From contig NC_055990.1 of assembly GCF_018446385.1 (NCBI RefSeq), positions 134,490,996 through 134,554,995 on the forward strand: a stretch of 64,000 bases of DNA, given 5' to 3'. A model generated the notes under the pieces. The model did not search any database. It was not told the DNA's origin and saw only the letters and a program-made list of their open reading frames with translations. Made by a program: the position numbers and the translations under genes. The stretch's first letter is position 1. Each line of letters opens with the position of its first letter. This document shows positions 1 through 11,817 of this stretch, one piece after another. This DNA comes from Zingiber officinale (lineage: Eukaryota > Streptophyta > Magnoliopsida > Zingiberales > Zingiberaceae).

Positions 1-475
1 CGGCGCACCGAGCGGCGTCGGAGGAGCTGAAGAAGAAAACGCCGCTTCCCTACCGCCACCAGGGCCTGCTCCTCTGAGTTCTCTCCTCTAGCGAATCGCT
101 CCGGCTTAGTTCTCACGACTGCACTTCTTGAGAGCCTCTCTGTTGCCACTTGCGAGCTGATGATTGCGCCATCTACATATCTATTCATCTTCAGACTTTA
201 CACGGTGCTGGATTTTTTGGTTAATTAGTTAATTGTTCATAGAATAGGAATTTTTTTGTTAATTAATTAATTATACATTTGGAGTTTAATGTTGACTTAA
301 TTGTTAAATTAAAAAACAGGTGTTTTACTACAGTCTACCGTGTCCAAGGCGAGGTGCTTAAGCTGCTAAGTGCTAAGCTACAAATAATTTCAATTCAGGT
401 GCTATTATTCCTTTTATACTCAGACTAAGTTGATTTAAATTATATCTTTTTAATTGTGATTTTGTTAATTATAAT
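1..475 (+). other. Non-coding leader of the hAT element
   Basis: The first 170 bases are GC-rich and resemble an untranslated leader. The sequence then turns AT-rich up to the transposase start codon at 476. I see no ORF and no clear terminal inverted repeat, so the left end of the element may lie outside the window. Confidence 0.4.
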
Positions 476-3046
476 ATGTTGCCTAAAAAACATATTTCTG
501 GATGTGAAAAAAGAAAAAAAAGAAAAAGATTAGAACAATTAACTGAATCACAAAGAGGTGCTCTTAATAAATTCTTTGTTAAAAGTACAAGTTCTAATGA
601 AAATATAGAAATTTTAAATAGGGATAATATAGATGAGTCTAAAGAAATGCATGATGTTAGTGAGGAGTCTAATGAAATTCATGATATTAATGATGAATTT
701 AATGAAATTCATGATGTGAATGATGAATCTAATGAAATTTATGATGTTAATGAAGATAAAGATAATTTAAGAGAGCATGAAAATGTTACTAATGTAGTAG
801 ATAATGAGAATAATAATATTAATAAACAATTTATTCCTCCACTTGATATATATGACCCAAGAAATTGGAATAATTTTGATAACAATGCACGTGATATTTT
901 AGTTGAAAAGGGGCCTATAAGAGAAATAAATCTCACATTTCCTTTTGATCACTACTCTAGACATTTTTCAAGTACTTATTATTTTAAAAAGTTAAGTAAT
1001 GGAGAGGAAAGAGACCGAAAGTGGTTGGTATATAGTAAACATGTAGATAAAGTTTATTGCTTTTGTTGCAAGTTATTTAAATCTGAAAATAATAGAAGTT
1101 CTTTAGCGAATCATGGATTTAGAGATTGGAAACATATTAGTGAACGACTTAAAGAACATGAAAATTCTATTGAACATATAACTAATATGAACTCTTGGAA
1201 GGAATTAAAAATGAGATTAGATAAAAATGAAACAATTGATAAAGATCTACAACGAGAAATCTCTAAAGAAAGAGAGCATTGGAGACAAGTTCTTACAAGA
1301 ATATTAGCAATTGTAAAATGTTTTTCTAAACGTTGTTTGGCTTTTCGGAGATCTAATGAGAAATTATATCAAGAAAGTAATGGAAATTTTTTAGGGTTGA
1401 TTGAAATGATTGCTGAATTTGACGTTGTGATGCAAGATCATATTAGACGTATTCAAAATAATGAAATTCATCATCATTATCTTGGTCATAAAATTCAGAA
1501 TGAGTTGATTTCTCTTTTAGCCGATAATGTTAGAAGTATTATCATTAAGAAAATTAAGGAGGCAAAATATTTTTCAATAATTCTTGATTGTACTCCGGAT
1601 ATTAGTCATCAAGAACAAATGACTTTCATAGTACGATGTGTTAATATGTCATTTAGCAATGTGAAAATAGAAGAATATTTTTTAGAGTTTCTAAAAGTTA
1701 ATGATACATCTGGTTTTGGACTTTTTAATGAATTAAAAAATGTATTAAAATCACTTGATCTTAGTATTGAAAATATTAGAGGTCAAGGTTACGATAATGG
1801 TTCTAATATGAAAGGAAAACACCAAGGAGTTCAAAAGAGGTTGCTTGAAATAAACCCAAGAGCGTTATACATGTCATGTGCTTGTCATAGTCTTAATTTG
1901 ACTCTTAGTGATATGACACATTCTTGTGTTAAAGCCGTTTCTTTTTTTGGAATAGTTCAACGCATATATACATTGTTTTCAAGTTCTCCTAAAAGATGGA
2001 AAGTTTTACTTGATAATGTGAAAGGATTAACTGTCAAATCTTTTTCAAACACACGTTGAGAAAGTCGTATTAAAAGTGTTCAAGCTATTAGGTTTCAAGC
2101 TCTTGAAGTGCGAAGTGCTTTATTAGAGTTATATGACATTTGTGATGATGCAAAGTCTAAGAGTGAAGCTGAAAGTATAGTTAACTCAATTGAAAGTTTT
2201 GAATTTTTACTTGGTATGGTTATTTGGTATGATATTTTATTTGCTATAAACATGATAAGTAAGAAGTTACAATCAAAATCTATGTGCATTGATTCTGCTA
2301 TGAAACAATTAGATGGTATAATATCATATTTTGAAAAATATAGGAATGATGGTTTTGCAACAAGTTTGACTATTGCTAAAAGTCTTGCATTTGATATGAA
2401 TATAGAGCCAATATTTTCAACGAAACGTCGTATTTTTAGAAAAAAACAATTTGATGAAAAAGAAGATGATGAAGTTTCACTATCACCTGAAGAATCTTTT
2501 AGAATTGATTATTTTGTGATTATTGTAGACATGGCAATTTCTTCTTTGAAAAGTAGATTTGATGAAATGAAAACATTTAAAAATATATTTGGTTTTTTGT
2601 TTGATTCGAAAACATTAAAATCATTGGATAATGATGAGTTGAGAAGATGTTGTGTTAATCTGACATCCATTTTTACGCATGAAAATTCATTAGATGTTGA
2701 GTTAGATGATTTATTTACAGAATTAAAAATATTACAACTAACTTTACCAAATGAGATAATGTCGGCAGTTGATATTCTTAATTTTGTAAAAAATATAGAT
2801 TGTTATCCAAATGTTGCAATTGCTTATAGAATATTGTTGACTATGCCTGTTACCGTAGGATCAGCTGAAAGAAGTTTCTCAAAATTAAAATTACTGAAAA
2901 CATACATGAGATCAACGATGTCGCAAGAGAGATTGAATGGATTAGCAATTTTATCTATTGAAAAAGAGATTTTAGAAAATCTTGAAATTAATAATATTAT
3001 AGATGATTTTGCATCTAGAAAAGTTAGAAGAAGTCATTGTAAATAA
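476..3046 (+). pseudogene. hAT transposase (TTF zinc finger, DUF4371, hAT dimerisation), one nonsense mutation
   Basis: This is one reading frame of about 856 codons interrupted by a single TGA at 2057-2059. Residues 1-130 are acidic and repetitive, with repeated N-E-I-H-D units. Residues about 150-245 form the TTF-type zinc finger (CFCCKLF, then ANHGF..W, ending H-E-N-S-I-E-H). A DUF4371-like RNase H-fold core follows, with [18 protein letters not shown] and the CACHSLNL motif. The C-terminal hAT dimerisation domain is in the second half (MPVTVGSAERSFSKLK at about 2845-2895). The frame continues unchanged after the stop, and homologues have tryptophan there (T-R-W-E-S-R), so a TGG-to-TGA change explains it. 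No other break is visible, so inactivation may be recent. A nonsense mutation this late would remove the dimerisation domain. Confidence 0.85.
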
Positions 3047-3149
3047 ATTTTACTATATTAGAAAAAAAATTAGGGCCTATTTTATCATTTTGCCCAGGGC
3101 CTCTTGAATGTTAGGACCGGGGCTGGGCCCGTTCTAAGTCGAGATAGAA

Positions 3150-6100
3150 GAAGATGATCACGTGCTATAAATGTGGAGGCAAAGGTCATATCAAGAGAGA
3201 TTATCCAGAGATAAAGAAATATATTGTAGAGAATTAGGTAGTTTGGAAAGTCTGCAGATATAGTTGAAGAGAAAAATTCATAGAGCGGTGATGGAAGTAT
3301 GCTATTAGTTATGTTAAGTTCGGACCAGTTGACAGATGCATGGATCTTAAATTCTGCATGTTCATATCACATGACTCCAAACAAGGAGTGGTTTGATACT
3401 TATAGGGCAGTGCATTCTGATTCAATGTTGATGGAAAACAATGCGTCATACAGAGTTATCAATATAGGGAATGTCAGAATCACGATATTTGATGGTGTGA
3501 TCAGAACCCTATGTGATATCAGATATATACCAGAGCTAAGGAAGAACTTAATCTCGCTAGGCACACTAGATGGTATTGGTTATAGTTACAAATCAGTGAG
3601 CAGAGTGATAAAAGTCAGCAAGGGAGCTCTGACGGTAATAAAAGGATAAAAGTCAGCAGGGAACATCTATAAGTTGATAGGGCATCTTGGTAGAGTTTTA
3701 ATCAGACAGCACTATCTTGTGGCATATGCGGTTAGGGCATATGGGTGAAAGTGGAATGCTAGAACTTCACAGAAGAGATTTGTTGAAGGGTGTTAAGATG
3801 TGCAAGCTTGAATTCTGTAAATTCTGTATTCTTGGGAAACAGAGCAAAGTGCAATTCAAGACAACAACAAACAAGACGGAGGGGATTCTAGACTACGTAC
3901 ATACGGATCTTTGGAGACCATCCAGTATAGCATCACGTGGAGGGCACTTGTATTTTATAAGTTTTACTGATGATTACTCACGAAAGGTTTGGATATACTT
4001 TATGTGTCATAAGTTGAAAACTTTTACAAAGTTTAAATTGTGGAAAATTGAAGTAGAGAACTAGACCAAAAGGAAGATCAAATGTCTTAGATCAGATAAT
4101 GAGACTGAGTACATAAATTTAAAGTTTCAAGAATTTTGTGAACACCATGGGATAATAAGGCATTTCTCGGTTCGCAAAACATCTCAGTAGAACGGGGTAG
4201 CGAAAAGGTTGAACAGGACAATCATTGAAAAGGCAAGATGTCTCAGGCTAAATGTAGGGCTAGCAAAGAATTTTTGGGTGGAAGCAGTTAACATGACATG
4301 TTATCTCATTAATATCACCAAGGGCAGTACTAGAAGGCAAAATATCAGAGGAAGTATGGATAGAAAATTAAATAGATTACTCTCATCTTCGAGTTTTTGG
4401 ATGTCCAACTTATATGCACATATCTAGTGAGGAAAGATCAAAGCTGGATGCGAAGTCAAAGCAATGCATTTTTCTGGGGTATTAGAAAAGAGTTAAAGAC
4501 TTCAAGCTTTGGGATCCTAAGGCAAATAAGGTGGTGATCAACAGAGATGTGATGTTTGACGAGAAGGTTATGCTACAACGTACTCAGGAAGAAGGAAAGG
4601 AAATACCTCAGAGCAACATGAAGAAAGATGTTGTGCAAGTGGAGCTAAAGACTTATGACTCTAATGATTCTAGCTTAGAGCACATGGAGTATCACACTAT
4701 AGCTACTGGCAGAACGAGACGAGTCATAAAACCATCAATCATATACGGATTCAAAGACTTGGTATCTTATGCACTTATCACTAGTAGCGGAGACCTTACG
4801 TCCTTTCAGGAGGTGATACACAGCTCTAAGAAGGACAAGTGGATGGGTGCTATGGCAGAGGAGATGGAGTCATTGCATAAGAACCAAACGTGGGATCTAG
4901 TGGAACTTCCTAAAGGAAAGAAAGCTATAGGGTGCAAGTGGATATTCAAGAAGATAGAAGCAATGTCAGATGGAGAATAAGTGAAATTCAAGGCTCGGTT
5001 GGTAGCAAAGGGGTATTCACAGAGAAAGGGGATTGACTATGAAAAATTTTTCTCTCCAAAGGTAAGACATACGTCAATTAGAACAGTGTTGGCTTTGGTG
5101 GCACATCACGATTTGTAGCTGGAGCAAATGGATGTGAAGATAACATTTCTTTATGAAAATTTGGAGGAGCAGATTTTTATATCACAACCTGAGAGATTTA
5201 GTTAGCCCAGACAAGAGCAATTGGTTTATAATTTGAAGAAATCGTTCTATAGATTGAAACAATTTTCTAGGCAATGATACAAACATTTTGATTCATACAT
5301 GATTCAAAACGGATATAGGAGATGTGAGTATGATTGCTACATATATGTGAAGAGCATTGAAGATGAATCACTAGTTTTCTTACTACTATATGTAGATGGC
5401 ATGCTCATTGTTATGAAGAAGATGAAAGAGGTTGACAAATTGAAGAGTCTATTGAGCAAAGAATTTGATATGAAAGATTTGGAAGAAGCCAAGAAGATTC
5501 TTCGGATGGAGATTCATAGGGATAGAACAACAAGAAGATTATAGTTGTCTCAATGTAGCTATGTGGAGAAGGTGTTAGATATGTTTAACATGAAGAATGC
5601 AAAGTTGGTGAGCACACCCTTGGCACATCACTTCAAGTTATTCAGTAGTCGAAAGATGGATGACGAGATTCAAGAGATGTCAAAGGTTTCATATACCAGT
5701 GCAGTTGGTTGTCTAATGTATGTCATAGTTTGCACGAGACCAGATTTGACGCAAATAGTTAGTATGGTGAGCAATTTTCTCTCAAATCTTGGTCGACCAT
5801 ATTAGGATGCAGTGAAGTGAATTTTCAAATACTTGAGAAATACAATGGATTATGACATCATATTTAGTAGACAACTGAAAGATCCTTTAATTGTTGGGTA
5901 CGTAGATGCAGATTATACAGGAGATTTAGATTATACAAGGTTTATTATAGGATACATGTCCACTGTGGCAAGAGGACTTATTTGTTAGAAATCTATGATA
6001 CAATCTATTATTGCATTGTTTATTACAGAGTCAGAGTATATGACAACAGCTGAAGCAACAAAGGAAGCTATATAGCTTACAGGGTTCGTCAGAGAACTAG

Positions 6101-6290
6101 GCGTTCAACAAGGTGGAGTCAAGTTGTTATGTGATAGTCAGAGTGCTATCTATTTGGCAAAAAATCAGGTGTATCATGCAAGAACCAAGCACATTGATGT
6201 GATGTTTCACAATATCTTAAAGCTGATTGCTTCCGAAAAATTCAACTCGAGAAGGTTTACACCGTAGACAATGTTATAGACATGCTGACA
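3150..6290 (+). pseudogene. Tnt1-like gag-pol remnant
   Basis: Domains in order: CCHC knuckle; aspartic protease region (WILNSACSYHMTPNKEWF at about 3341-3394, where the catalytic Asp-Ser-Gly reads N-S-A, so activity is lost); GAG-pre-integrase (MWHMRLGHMGESG at 3717, with CKFCILGKQ); integrase core (HTDLW..FTDDYSRKVWIYF); reverse transcriptase (GCKWIFKK at about 4930, LLLYVDGML at about 5380 in place of YVDDML); and RNase H (DSQSAIYLAKN with ARTKHIDV, 6130-6205). Stops interrupt it throughout. Many read as TGG-to-TAG/TGA or CAG/CAA-to-TAG/TAA (for example near 4062, 4978, 5118, 5804 and 5817). The order and the motif R-K-N-L-I-S-L-G-T-L fit the Tork/Tnt1 lineage. Confidence 0.85.
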
Positions 6291-6443
6291 AAGTCAGTGA
6301 CAACATAAAAGTTCACGCATTGCTTGAACTTGAACCATATCTCTAGATGCTAGAGGAAGGAAGCCCAGACCAAGAGATATAGGTGGAGTTTTGTTCAGAT
6401 ACTCGTGTTTTTCAAAGGGGTGAATATTTGCCAAGGTGGAGAT

Positions 6444-6856
6444 TGTTGACGGGTGACTCATTTGAATAAAGGTCAATGCGATGAATGCCATCGAAGAAAA
6501 ATATGTTAAAATTTTTCGTAATAAAATTTTGTTACGATTTTATATAATAGAATTCTATTACGAGTTTTCATAACAGAATTTTGTTGTGATTTTTCATAAT
6601 AAAATTTTGTTACTATTTTACCGGGTCTGGGGTTTATGTACTATTTATAGGGATCATTGTAAACTTATTGTATAATCATGAGAATTATTGAATGTGATTC
6701 TTTTGAGTAGAGAGAATTATAATAAAACTTCGATCATTTTATAGAGTAGGCATGTCGCCGAACCACAATATCTCTTCTTCCTCTTCTTCCTTGTGTTTGT
6801 CCTTTTCTTGTGCGTCTTTGCCTCATTGCTCCGTACTATCTCTTTCTCTTCTTCCA
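6444..6856 (+). repeat. 3' LTR of the copia element
   Basis: It begins TGTTGAC directly after the polypurine tract. Near 6500-6620 it contains a repeated AT-rich word (aaaattttgttacgattttnt). A TATA-like and polyadenylation-like AT-rich segment lies near 6650-6730. The end is placed at the last plausible CA and is uncertain. Confidence 0.5.
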
Positions 6857-7101
6857 TATTAGAGGTTGAGAGATGTTACCCCCTTTTTGGATAATAAAAC
6901 AAGATAATGACCTCTAGGTCTATTCCATTTCTTTTTATTTGTAATATATTTTAAATATCTCAATTGTTGATTTGTGTCTTTCTACGAATACTCCAAAACC
7001 TACTTTAAGTCTCGAATCAAATTAGGAGAATAAAAAACTTACATTGATTCTTTTGAAATAAAATCTCATGGCCCTAAAATTACTATAAAAAAAAACTCAT
7101 A
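6857..7101. other. Unassigned AT-rich spacer
   Basis: I see no ORF, repeat or RNA gene here. It lies between the copia element and the left end of the first CACTA element. Confidence 0.5.
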
Positions 7102-7259
7102 CACTACACTGAAAAGACAATATATTTTTTATCAAAAGCATGGTCTATTTTACAACATTTTTAATGAAAAGTATTGTCTATACTTTTAAAAACGTGTTCT
7201 CTTAAAAACGTGTTCTCTTTTAAAATCTTTTACATTTTGCAACATATTATTTTTTTTAC

Positions 7260-7640
7260 AACAAATATATAATTTCTCTTTGGATCGAGGATTTCCATGG
7301 CGATTACTCCCTGAGCAAAGGAGTACTTGCCTCCTAGCATGTCGAAGCCTCAGCGCCTCTGATGCTTCCACACTAATCTCGCGTGCCGGGAGCAAAGGAG
7401 ATGCCTTCCCCTCCCGATCTACGTCCTCGCCCATGTTGTTGTTGTGCCCGCTCCCCCTTCCCGTCGTCTCGGTGCATCGAGATTCAACCTTGGACGTCCT
7501 CTTCCTTCGCCGTTGGAAACTTTGTGCAGGGCGGAAGGGGATCAAGGGAATGGTAAGGTCGCCGAGCCCTTGGCCCTTGAATCCGTTGCTGGAAGGTATG
7601 AATTTATTTTTTGTTGTTGTTGTTGAGTGTAATATCTGCG
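7260..7640 (+). other. GC-rich exon-like segment of unknown origin
   Basis: A sharply bounded GC-rich block inside AT-rich sequence, with open frames on both strands (longest about 187 codons from 7280). It ends near a possible splice donor (ggaaggtatg at about 7590). Its position before the MAPKKK exons would suit a captured 5' exon, but I do not recognise the translation. Confidence 0.3.
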
Positions 7641-7820
7641 CTCGATACGTGTGTTGTGAGATCCGTGGGGCTCCATTTTGCCTCTTTACCTTTCATATTA
7701 TTTATGTTTGTATGGAATTTGAGTTTCTTTTCTTTGTAGTCCTGATGGTTCACCATGGAAAACATTTATGTGATTTTTTTTTTGACAAAATTGAGGTTCT
7801 TAACATTGATATTAGATTGA

Positions 7821-8592
7821 GAGGGTGTTTGGTTCTTTCCTAGGAATAGAAATCGGAATGAGAATTATTTTATTGTGGAATGGGAATGAGTATGACTGTA
7901 TGAGCATGGATATCACTCTTAAAAGCAATGTTTGGTTAGTTGCATATTTTCTATCGGAATAAATCAAAATTTTCATTTTTACCGTTAAAGGAAAATAAGA
8001 GAAAAAATTGTGATGAGAGTGAAATTGTGATGAGAAAAAAAGAGTGTGATGGAAGAGATTGAGGAGAGAGAAAGTATGATGAGAGAGAAAGTGTAATGAG
8101 AAAAAAAGAAGGAAGAAAGTGTTGGAGGCAATACTTTCTTCCTTCTTGTGTGATGGAAGAGATTGAGGAGAGAGAAAATATAATGAGAAAAAAAGTGTAA
8201 TGAGAAAAAAAGAGGAAAGAGAGGGTGATAGGAGAGATTAAGGAGAGAGAAAGTGTATGATAAAATGATGAGAGAGAAAATATGATAAGAGAGAACAAGG
8301 AGAGAGAAGTGATATGAAAGAAAAAATAAATAAATATATTTTGATATTTGATATTAAGAGAGAAAATTTTAGTTTTAGGTCAAGGGTATTTTTGGAATAA
8401 GGGAATATTTTGATTGATGAAAATAGGGTAATGACTCATTGAAGGGGAGGTACATGGGAATGAGTTATTACCCAATTTCAAGGATTCATTCCCTTATTTG
8501 TATTCCTATTCCTATAATCCAAATATTAACAATGGCAATCAATGATTCCTATTCCCATTCCCCACTCTTATTACCCTAAATCAAACGCCCCC
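7821..8592. mobile_element. Putative MITE in the intron of the MAPKKK fragment
   Basis: The ends are imperfect inverted repeats: GAGGGTGTTTGG on the left, and GGGGGCGTTTGA as the complement of the right end. They continue into related sequence (ggaatagaaatcgg versus gggaatgggaataggaatc). The inside (7990-8330) is a purine-rich run of short degenerate repeats (gagagagaaagtgtaatgag). I found no convincing target-site duplication, so the superfamily (Tourist-like or hAT-like) is open. Confidence 0.55.
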
Positions 8593-8681
8593 GAATCTTG
8601 CTTCACATGATTCCTTCTTTCTTTTGGTGTAATATTTTAGCATACACCCAGGTCTTTCAATAACTGCCAGGTGTAGAAGAT

Positions 8682-9551
8682 ACGATGGTGGTGGTAATGT
8701 AGAAGCGCACCCACTCTCTTCCTCCTAGGGCTTCACCTGCTTTACAACCAAGTTTTTCTCATCAGAGTGCCGCAAAAGTAGAGTTGTCACACAAGACTAA
8801 TCAATGGCAGAAAGGAAAACTACTTGGAAGCGGAACATTTGACAATGTTTATGAAGCTACTAACAGGTAAAAATATTTGTATTCTTCTATAGGTGGTATT
8901 GAGTTCCTTTTCTTTTTTTCCTTTCCTTATAATTTATACACTTCGACAGACACACTGGTGCTTTATGTGCAATGAAAGAAGTTAATATAATTCCTGATGA
9001 TCCCAAATTAGCTGAATGCTTGAAGCAGTTAGAGCAGGTTAGTTCTTCATATCATAGTTAGTTAATATATTTACTTAAAATATTTTGCAAGCCATATTAC
9101 CTTCTCATTGTTTTTTTCCCACCTCTGTACAGCTCAATGCATAGACATTAATGGTTTAGTATCAAACTTTGTCATCTTCACTAAGCAGCTGATCCTTTCA
9201 ATTTCTGATGTCAGTTGCTTGATATTTGCTTATTTGTGCTTTAGCTAATTTTGATTAACTTTTGTTCACTTTTCTGTAGGAGATAAAGTTTCTTAGTCAA
9301 TTTAAGCACTCTAATATTGTTCAATACTATGGGATGGAAACAGTGAGCTTTGTTTGTGGTTATCCTGAATCTTTCATCTTTGCCCTATCACATCTTTATT
9401 TAGGATTTCAGTTTTGAATATGCAGATTGAGGATCACCTGTACATTTGTTTAGAGCATGTCCACCCTGGATCAATTAATAAATATGTTCGCCAGTATTGT
9501 AGAGCTATGACAGAATCAGTGGTGCACAATTTTACCCATAATATATTGGGC
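8682..9551 (+). pseudogene. MAPKKK (MEKK/YODA class) fragment with introns retained
   Basis: Four exons with canonical splice sites can be read: about 8682-8866, 8950-9037, 9280-9342 and 9426-9551. Translated, they give the end of the linker and kinase subdomains I to V of a plant MAPKKK: NQWQKGKLLGSGTFDNVYEA, GALCAMKEVNIIPDD, FLSQFKHSNIVQYYG and HPGSINKYVRQYCRAMTE. The glycine-loop motif GSGTFGNVY has become GSGTFDNVY. The sequence ends at the expected exon boundary after HNIL, followed by a stop, so the catalytic HRD and DFG loops are missing. This is a truncated, intron-containing copy, most simply a gene fragment captured by the flanking DNA transposon rather than a retrocopy. Function as a kinase is excluded; a regulatory RNA role is possible but unsupported. 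Confidence 0.85.
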
Positions 9552-10341
9552 TGATTTACTTGCATAGTAAAAACATCATGCACAGCTCAGTGTTTGAATT
9601 AGCATGTAACATAGAATGAGGCCAGGGAAAAGGATATACAAAGTTGTGCGGTTCAGTTTTACTTTATTTGTTGTTTGATTGGGTTTATGTGGTAAATGGA
9701 AATAATAAATAACATATTACTATAGGAGTTTTGTTGATTCTTTAAAAATATGAACTCAAAGTTTCCCCTGTTTCAATTATGTTTCATATACTGTTATTTA
9801 CTTGAGTTATGCTTGTGTTGTAGAGTGGTAGATCGTTGTATCTCAGAGAAGGAAAATGTTTGTTTAACAAACTCTATATCTGAATGTATAAATTTGGATG
9901 TTTCTCATAGTGATTTAATAAATGCAATTGTGCTTCAATCCTAATCTCATGGGCAATTTGAGTAGAATTTTCATTTCCATTTCCATAATTTTAGTAATCA
10001 TGTTCTTCTCTATTTCGTTTCTTGTACTAGTGCGGTAGGAACCTCAAGCATGCTGAGAAGAAACTCTCCATCGAATTCGGTGACCCCTAACACCTTCAGC
10101 CTGACAACAACAAACACAGCAAATGAAACTTTATAGGGGTTATGAAACTTTATAGGGGTTTTTGTTTTTATATAGACTTAACATAAATCTAAAATTTGTG
10201 AATTATGTCTATATATATTTTTTGTTTCAATTATATGATACATTTCTTGGTCTAATAGTAAGAAGATTAATTAGTTAAACTTATATAGTATTTTAATTGA
10301 TGTTTTTTATTAGGATTTAATTAAGTAATTCACGGTGTAAA
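9552..10341. other. Intron-like AT-rich stretch, nothing recognised
   Basis: This stretch follows the MAPKKK fragment. The short ORF at 9750-9944 shows no known motif. It ends with the GTAAA target duplication of element A (10337-10341). Confidence 0.4.
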
Positions 10342-11552
10342 TGTTGGTATAATTTGCATTAACGGTCTAACTCATGTTTTAATAAGTAACAAGTGAGTTA
10401 AGTTAGGTGTTATTTTGATCTAACGCATTTATCGAGTGCACAGGTTTTGGGATGTTTGATTCCCGATTGACAGTTGGGATGTTTGATTTCTGACTGAAAG
10501 AAAGTCCAGTCGGGATGTTCGATTCTCGATTGACAGTCAAGATGTTCGATTCTCGATGGGAGAAGACTGAATGTGCGATTCTGATAGATCGGGATGTGTA
10601 ATTCTTGATTGAAGAAGATTGGATGTGCGATTTCGGTAGATTAGGATGTGCGATTCTCAAAGTCTGGATGTGTGATTTTGGAGGTAATTCTACAACTGGT
10701 AAGTAGAGGTAAGTCACTGTAGAGAGTGACCAAGTGAGGACGCACCCTCGTTCAAAGGTACAGTATGCGTCGATCTGATTTATGTCCAGTTCGGAAAGCT
10801 AAATCGAGACCTTTGACTAGATCCTGGTCTCGGGGAGACAGGATCTGATTATTATTCTTTATTGCTAACTTTGTTTTGCAGGGTACACATTGTATTATTA
10901 GACTAACATGTTTTGTAGGGTAAAAGGAGCACTAAGGCCTTAGGTGAACAGTGTTCGAGGCGCCTTCTTACTGTTCATGGAAGACGCCTTCAGTGTTGTT
11001 GAAGGTCTTTGAAGGTGCCATCCACATCCCTTATAAGGGTTTTTCGACCCAAGCTTCAACAACAACTGACATACGAGCTTTTGCGCGTCCAAATGACTTT
11101 CTGACTGCTCCGACTTTCTACTGTTGCTCTGTTATGATTTTGCTATGCCCAATTGTCGCCAAAAAGCTGACCAAACACCGAGCTTGAGCCGACAAACTTT
11201 AGACATTGTTTGGTAACTAAAGTTTTGTATACTATTTAATCTCTGCAAACGGGAAGTGTAGCGTGTTACACTTCTCCGATCTTTTTGTACTCGATCTCTT
11301 CTTCTAGCGGTCCAAAAGAGACATTTAGTGAATTACCTATCAATAGGTTTACGGGACCTGCGCCTTGGAGTAGGAGTCGTCGAAAGTTCCGAACCAAGTA
11401 AAAATCACTTGCATTCGTGTCTTTTACTTGCTTTTCACTTTCATTTTTTTTCACTATGTCTTTGCTTTGATTTCAAATCCAAAAAAAATTAATTAAGTTT
11501 TTAAAAACCACATGATTTACCCCTCTCTCTCACGTGCGACTCGATCTAACAA
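10342..11552 (+). repeat. 5' LTR of element A
   Basis: Starts TGTTGG and ends CTAACA, directly before the primer site. The last 600 bases (10950-11552) align with 57024-57649. It holds palindrome half-copies (GAGGCGCCTTC near 10959, gacgccttcag near 10982), then a TATA-like cccttataaggg at about 11029-11042, and the region ending with the shared tail gacttgcattcgtgtctt. Confidence 0.8.
10440..10690 (+). repeat. Degenerate minisatellite in the 5' LTR of A
   Basis: About eight imperfect copies of a 25-35 base unit built on gggatgttcgattctcgattg follow each other. They read as an open frame on the minus strand (10403-10717, repeating S-N-I-P-T-V-N-R-E), but that is a by-product of the repeat. 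Confidence 0.7.
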
Positions 11553-11554
11553 GT

Positions 11555-11566
11555 GGTATCAGAGGA
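11555..11566 (+). other. Primer binding site of element A
   Basis: TGGTATCAGAGG lies 2 bases after the LTR end. It is complementary to the 3' end of initiator methionine tRNA except for the last base. Confidence 0.85.
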
Positions 11567-11817
11567 AGGTTCTACTCTAAATTGGTGCAACCACCAATCA
11601 AGTCAGGGGGAAATTACTTTATTTTCTTTTGAATATCAGTTTTTCATACTTTATTTGAATGGGTAAATTTTGTCTCTTCAAATAACCCTTTCTTGTTCAA
11701 TTTTTACTCAAAGTTGGTGCAACACCACTCGAGTCATTAATATTTTTCACTTCAAGTACTACTAATCCAAGATCAAGTCTTGATATCTCTCATTAGTTTT
11801 ATTTTTCAGGAAATAAA

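Larger units (their letters stand above)
1..3131 (+). mobile_element. hAT DNA transposon, ZMYM1/TTF-type, inactivated
   Basis: The element is defined by its transposase (476-3046). After the stop codon comes a short AT-rich stretch and then a GGGCC-rich end (about 3071-3131, with gggcct and ggaccggggctgggccc) of the kind that ends this hAT lineage. Retroelement sequence follows directly. The right boundary is estimated from where gag-like sequence starts; the left boundary is unknown. No 8-bp target duplication could be checked. Confidence 0.6.
3140..6856 (+). mobile_element. Ty1-copia element, Tnt1/Tork-like, 5'-truncated and decayed
   Basis: The fragment begins inside gag, at a CCHC knuckle whose last cysteine has become tyrosine (CYKCGGKGHIKRDY, about 3162-3203). 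Protease, integrase, reverse transcriptase and RNase H then follow in copia order. It ends in a polypurine tract (ccaaggtggaga, 6431-6442) and an LTR starting TGTTGAC at 6444. There is no 5' LTR, so age cannot be read from LTR divergence. The 3' end at about 6856 is an estimate. Confidence 0.8.

Noticed and set aside
7951-8298. 115-codon ORF rich in Ser/Leu/Phe on the minus strand
   Set aside because: Complement of the purine-rich repeats inside the putative MITE.
8682-9551. MAPKKK as a functional gene
   Set aside because: The catalytic loop and everything after subdomain V are missing, and the glycine loop is mutated.
10403-10717. 104-codon ORF with repeated S-N-I-P-T-V-N-R-E
   Set aside because: Translation of the minisatellite in the A LTR; no start context or relatives known.
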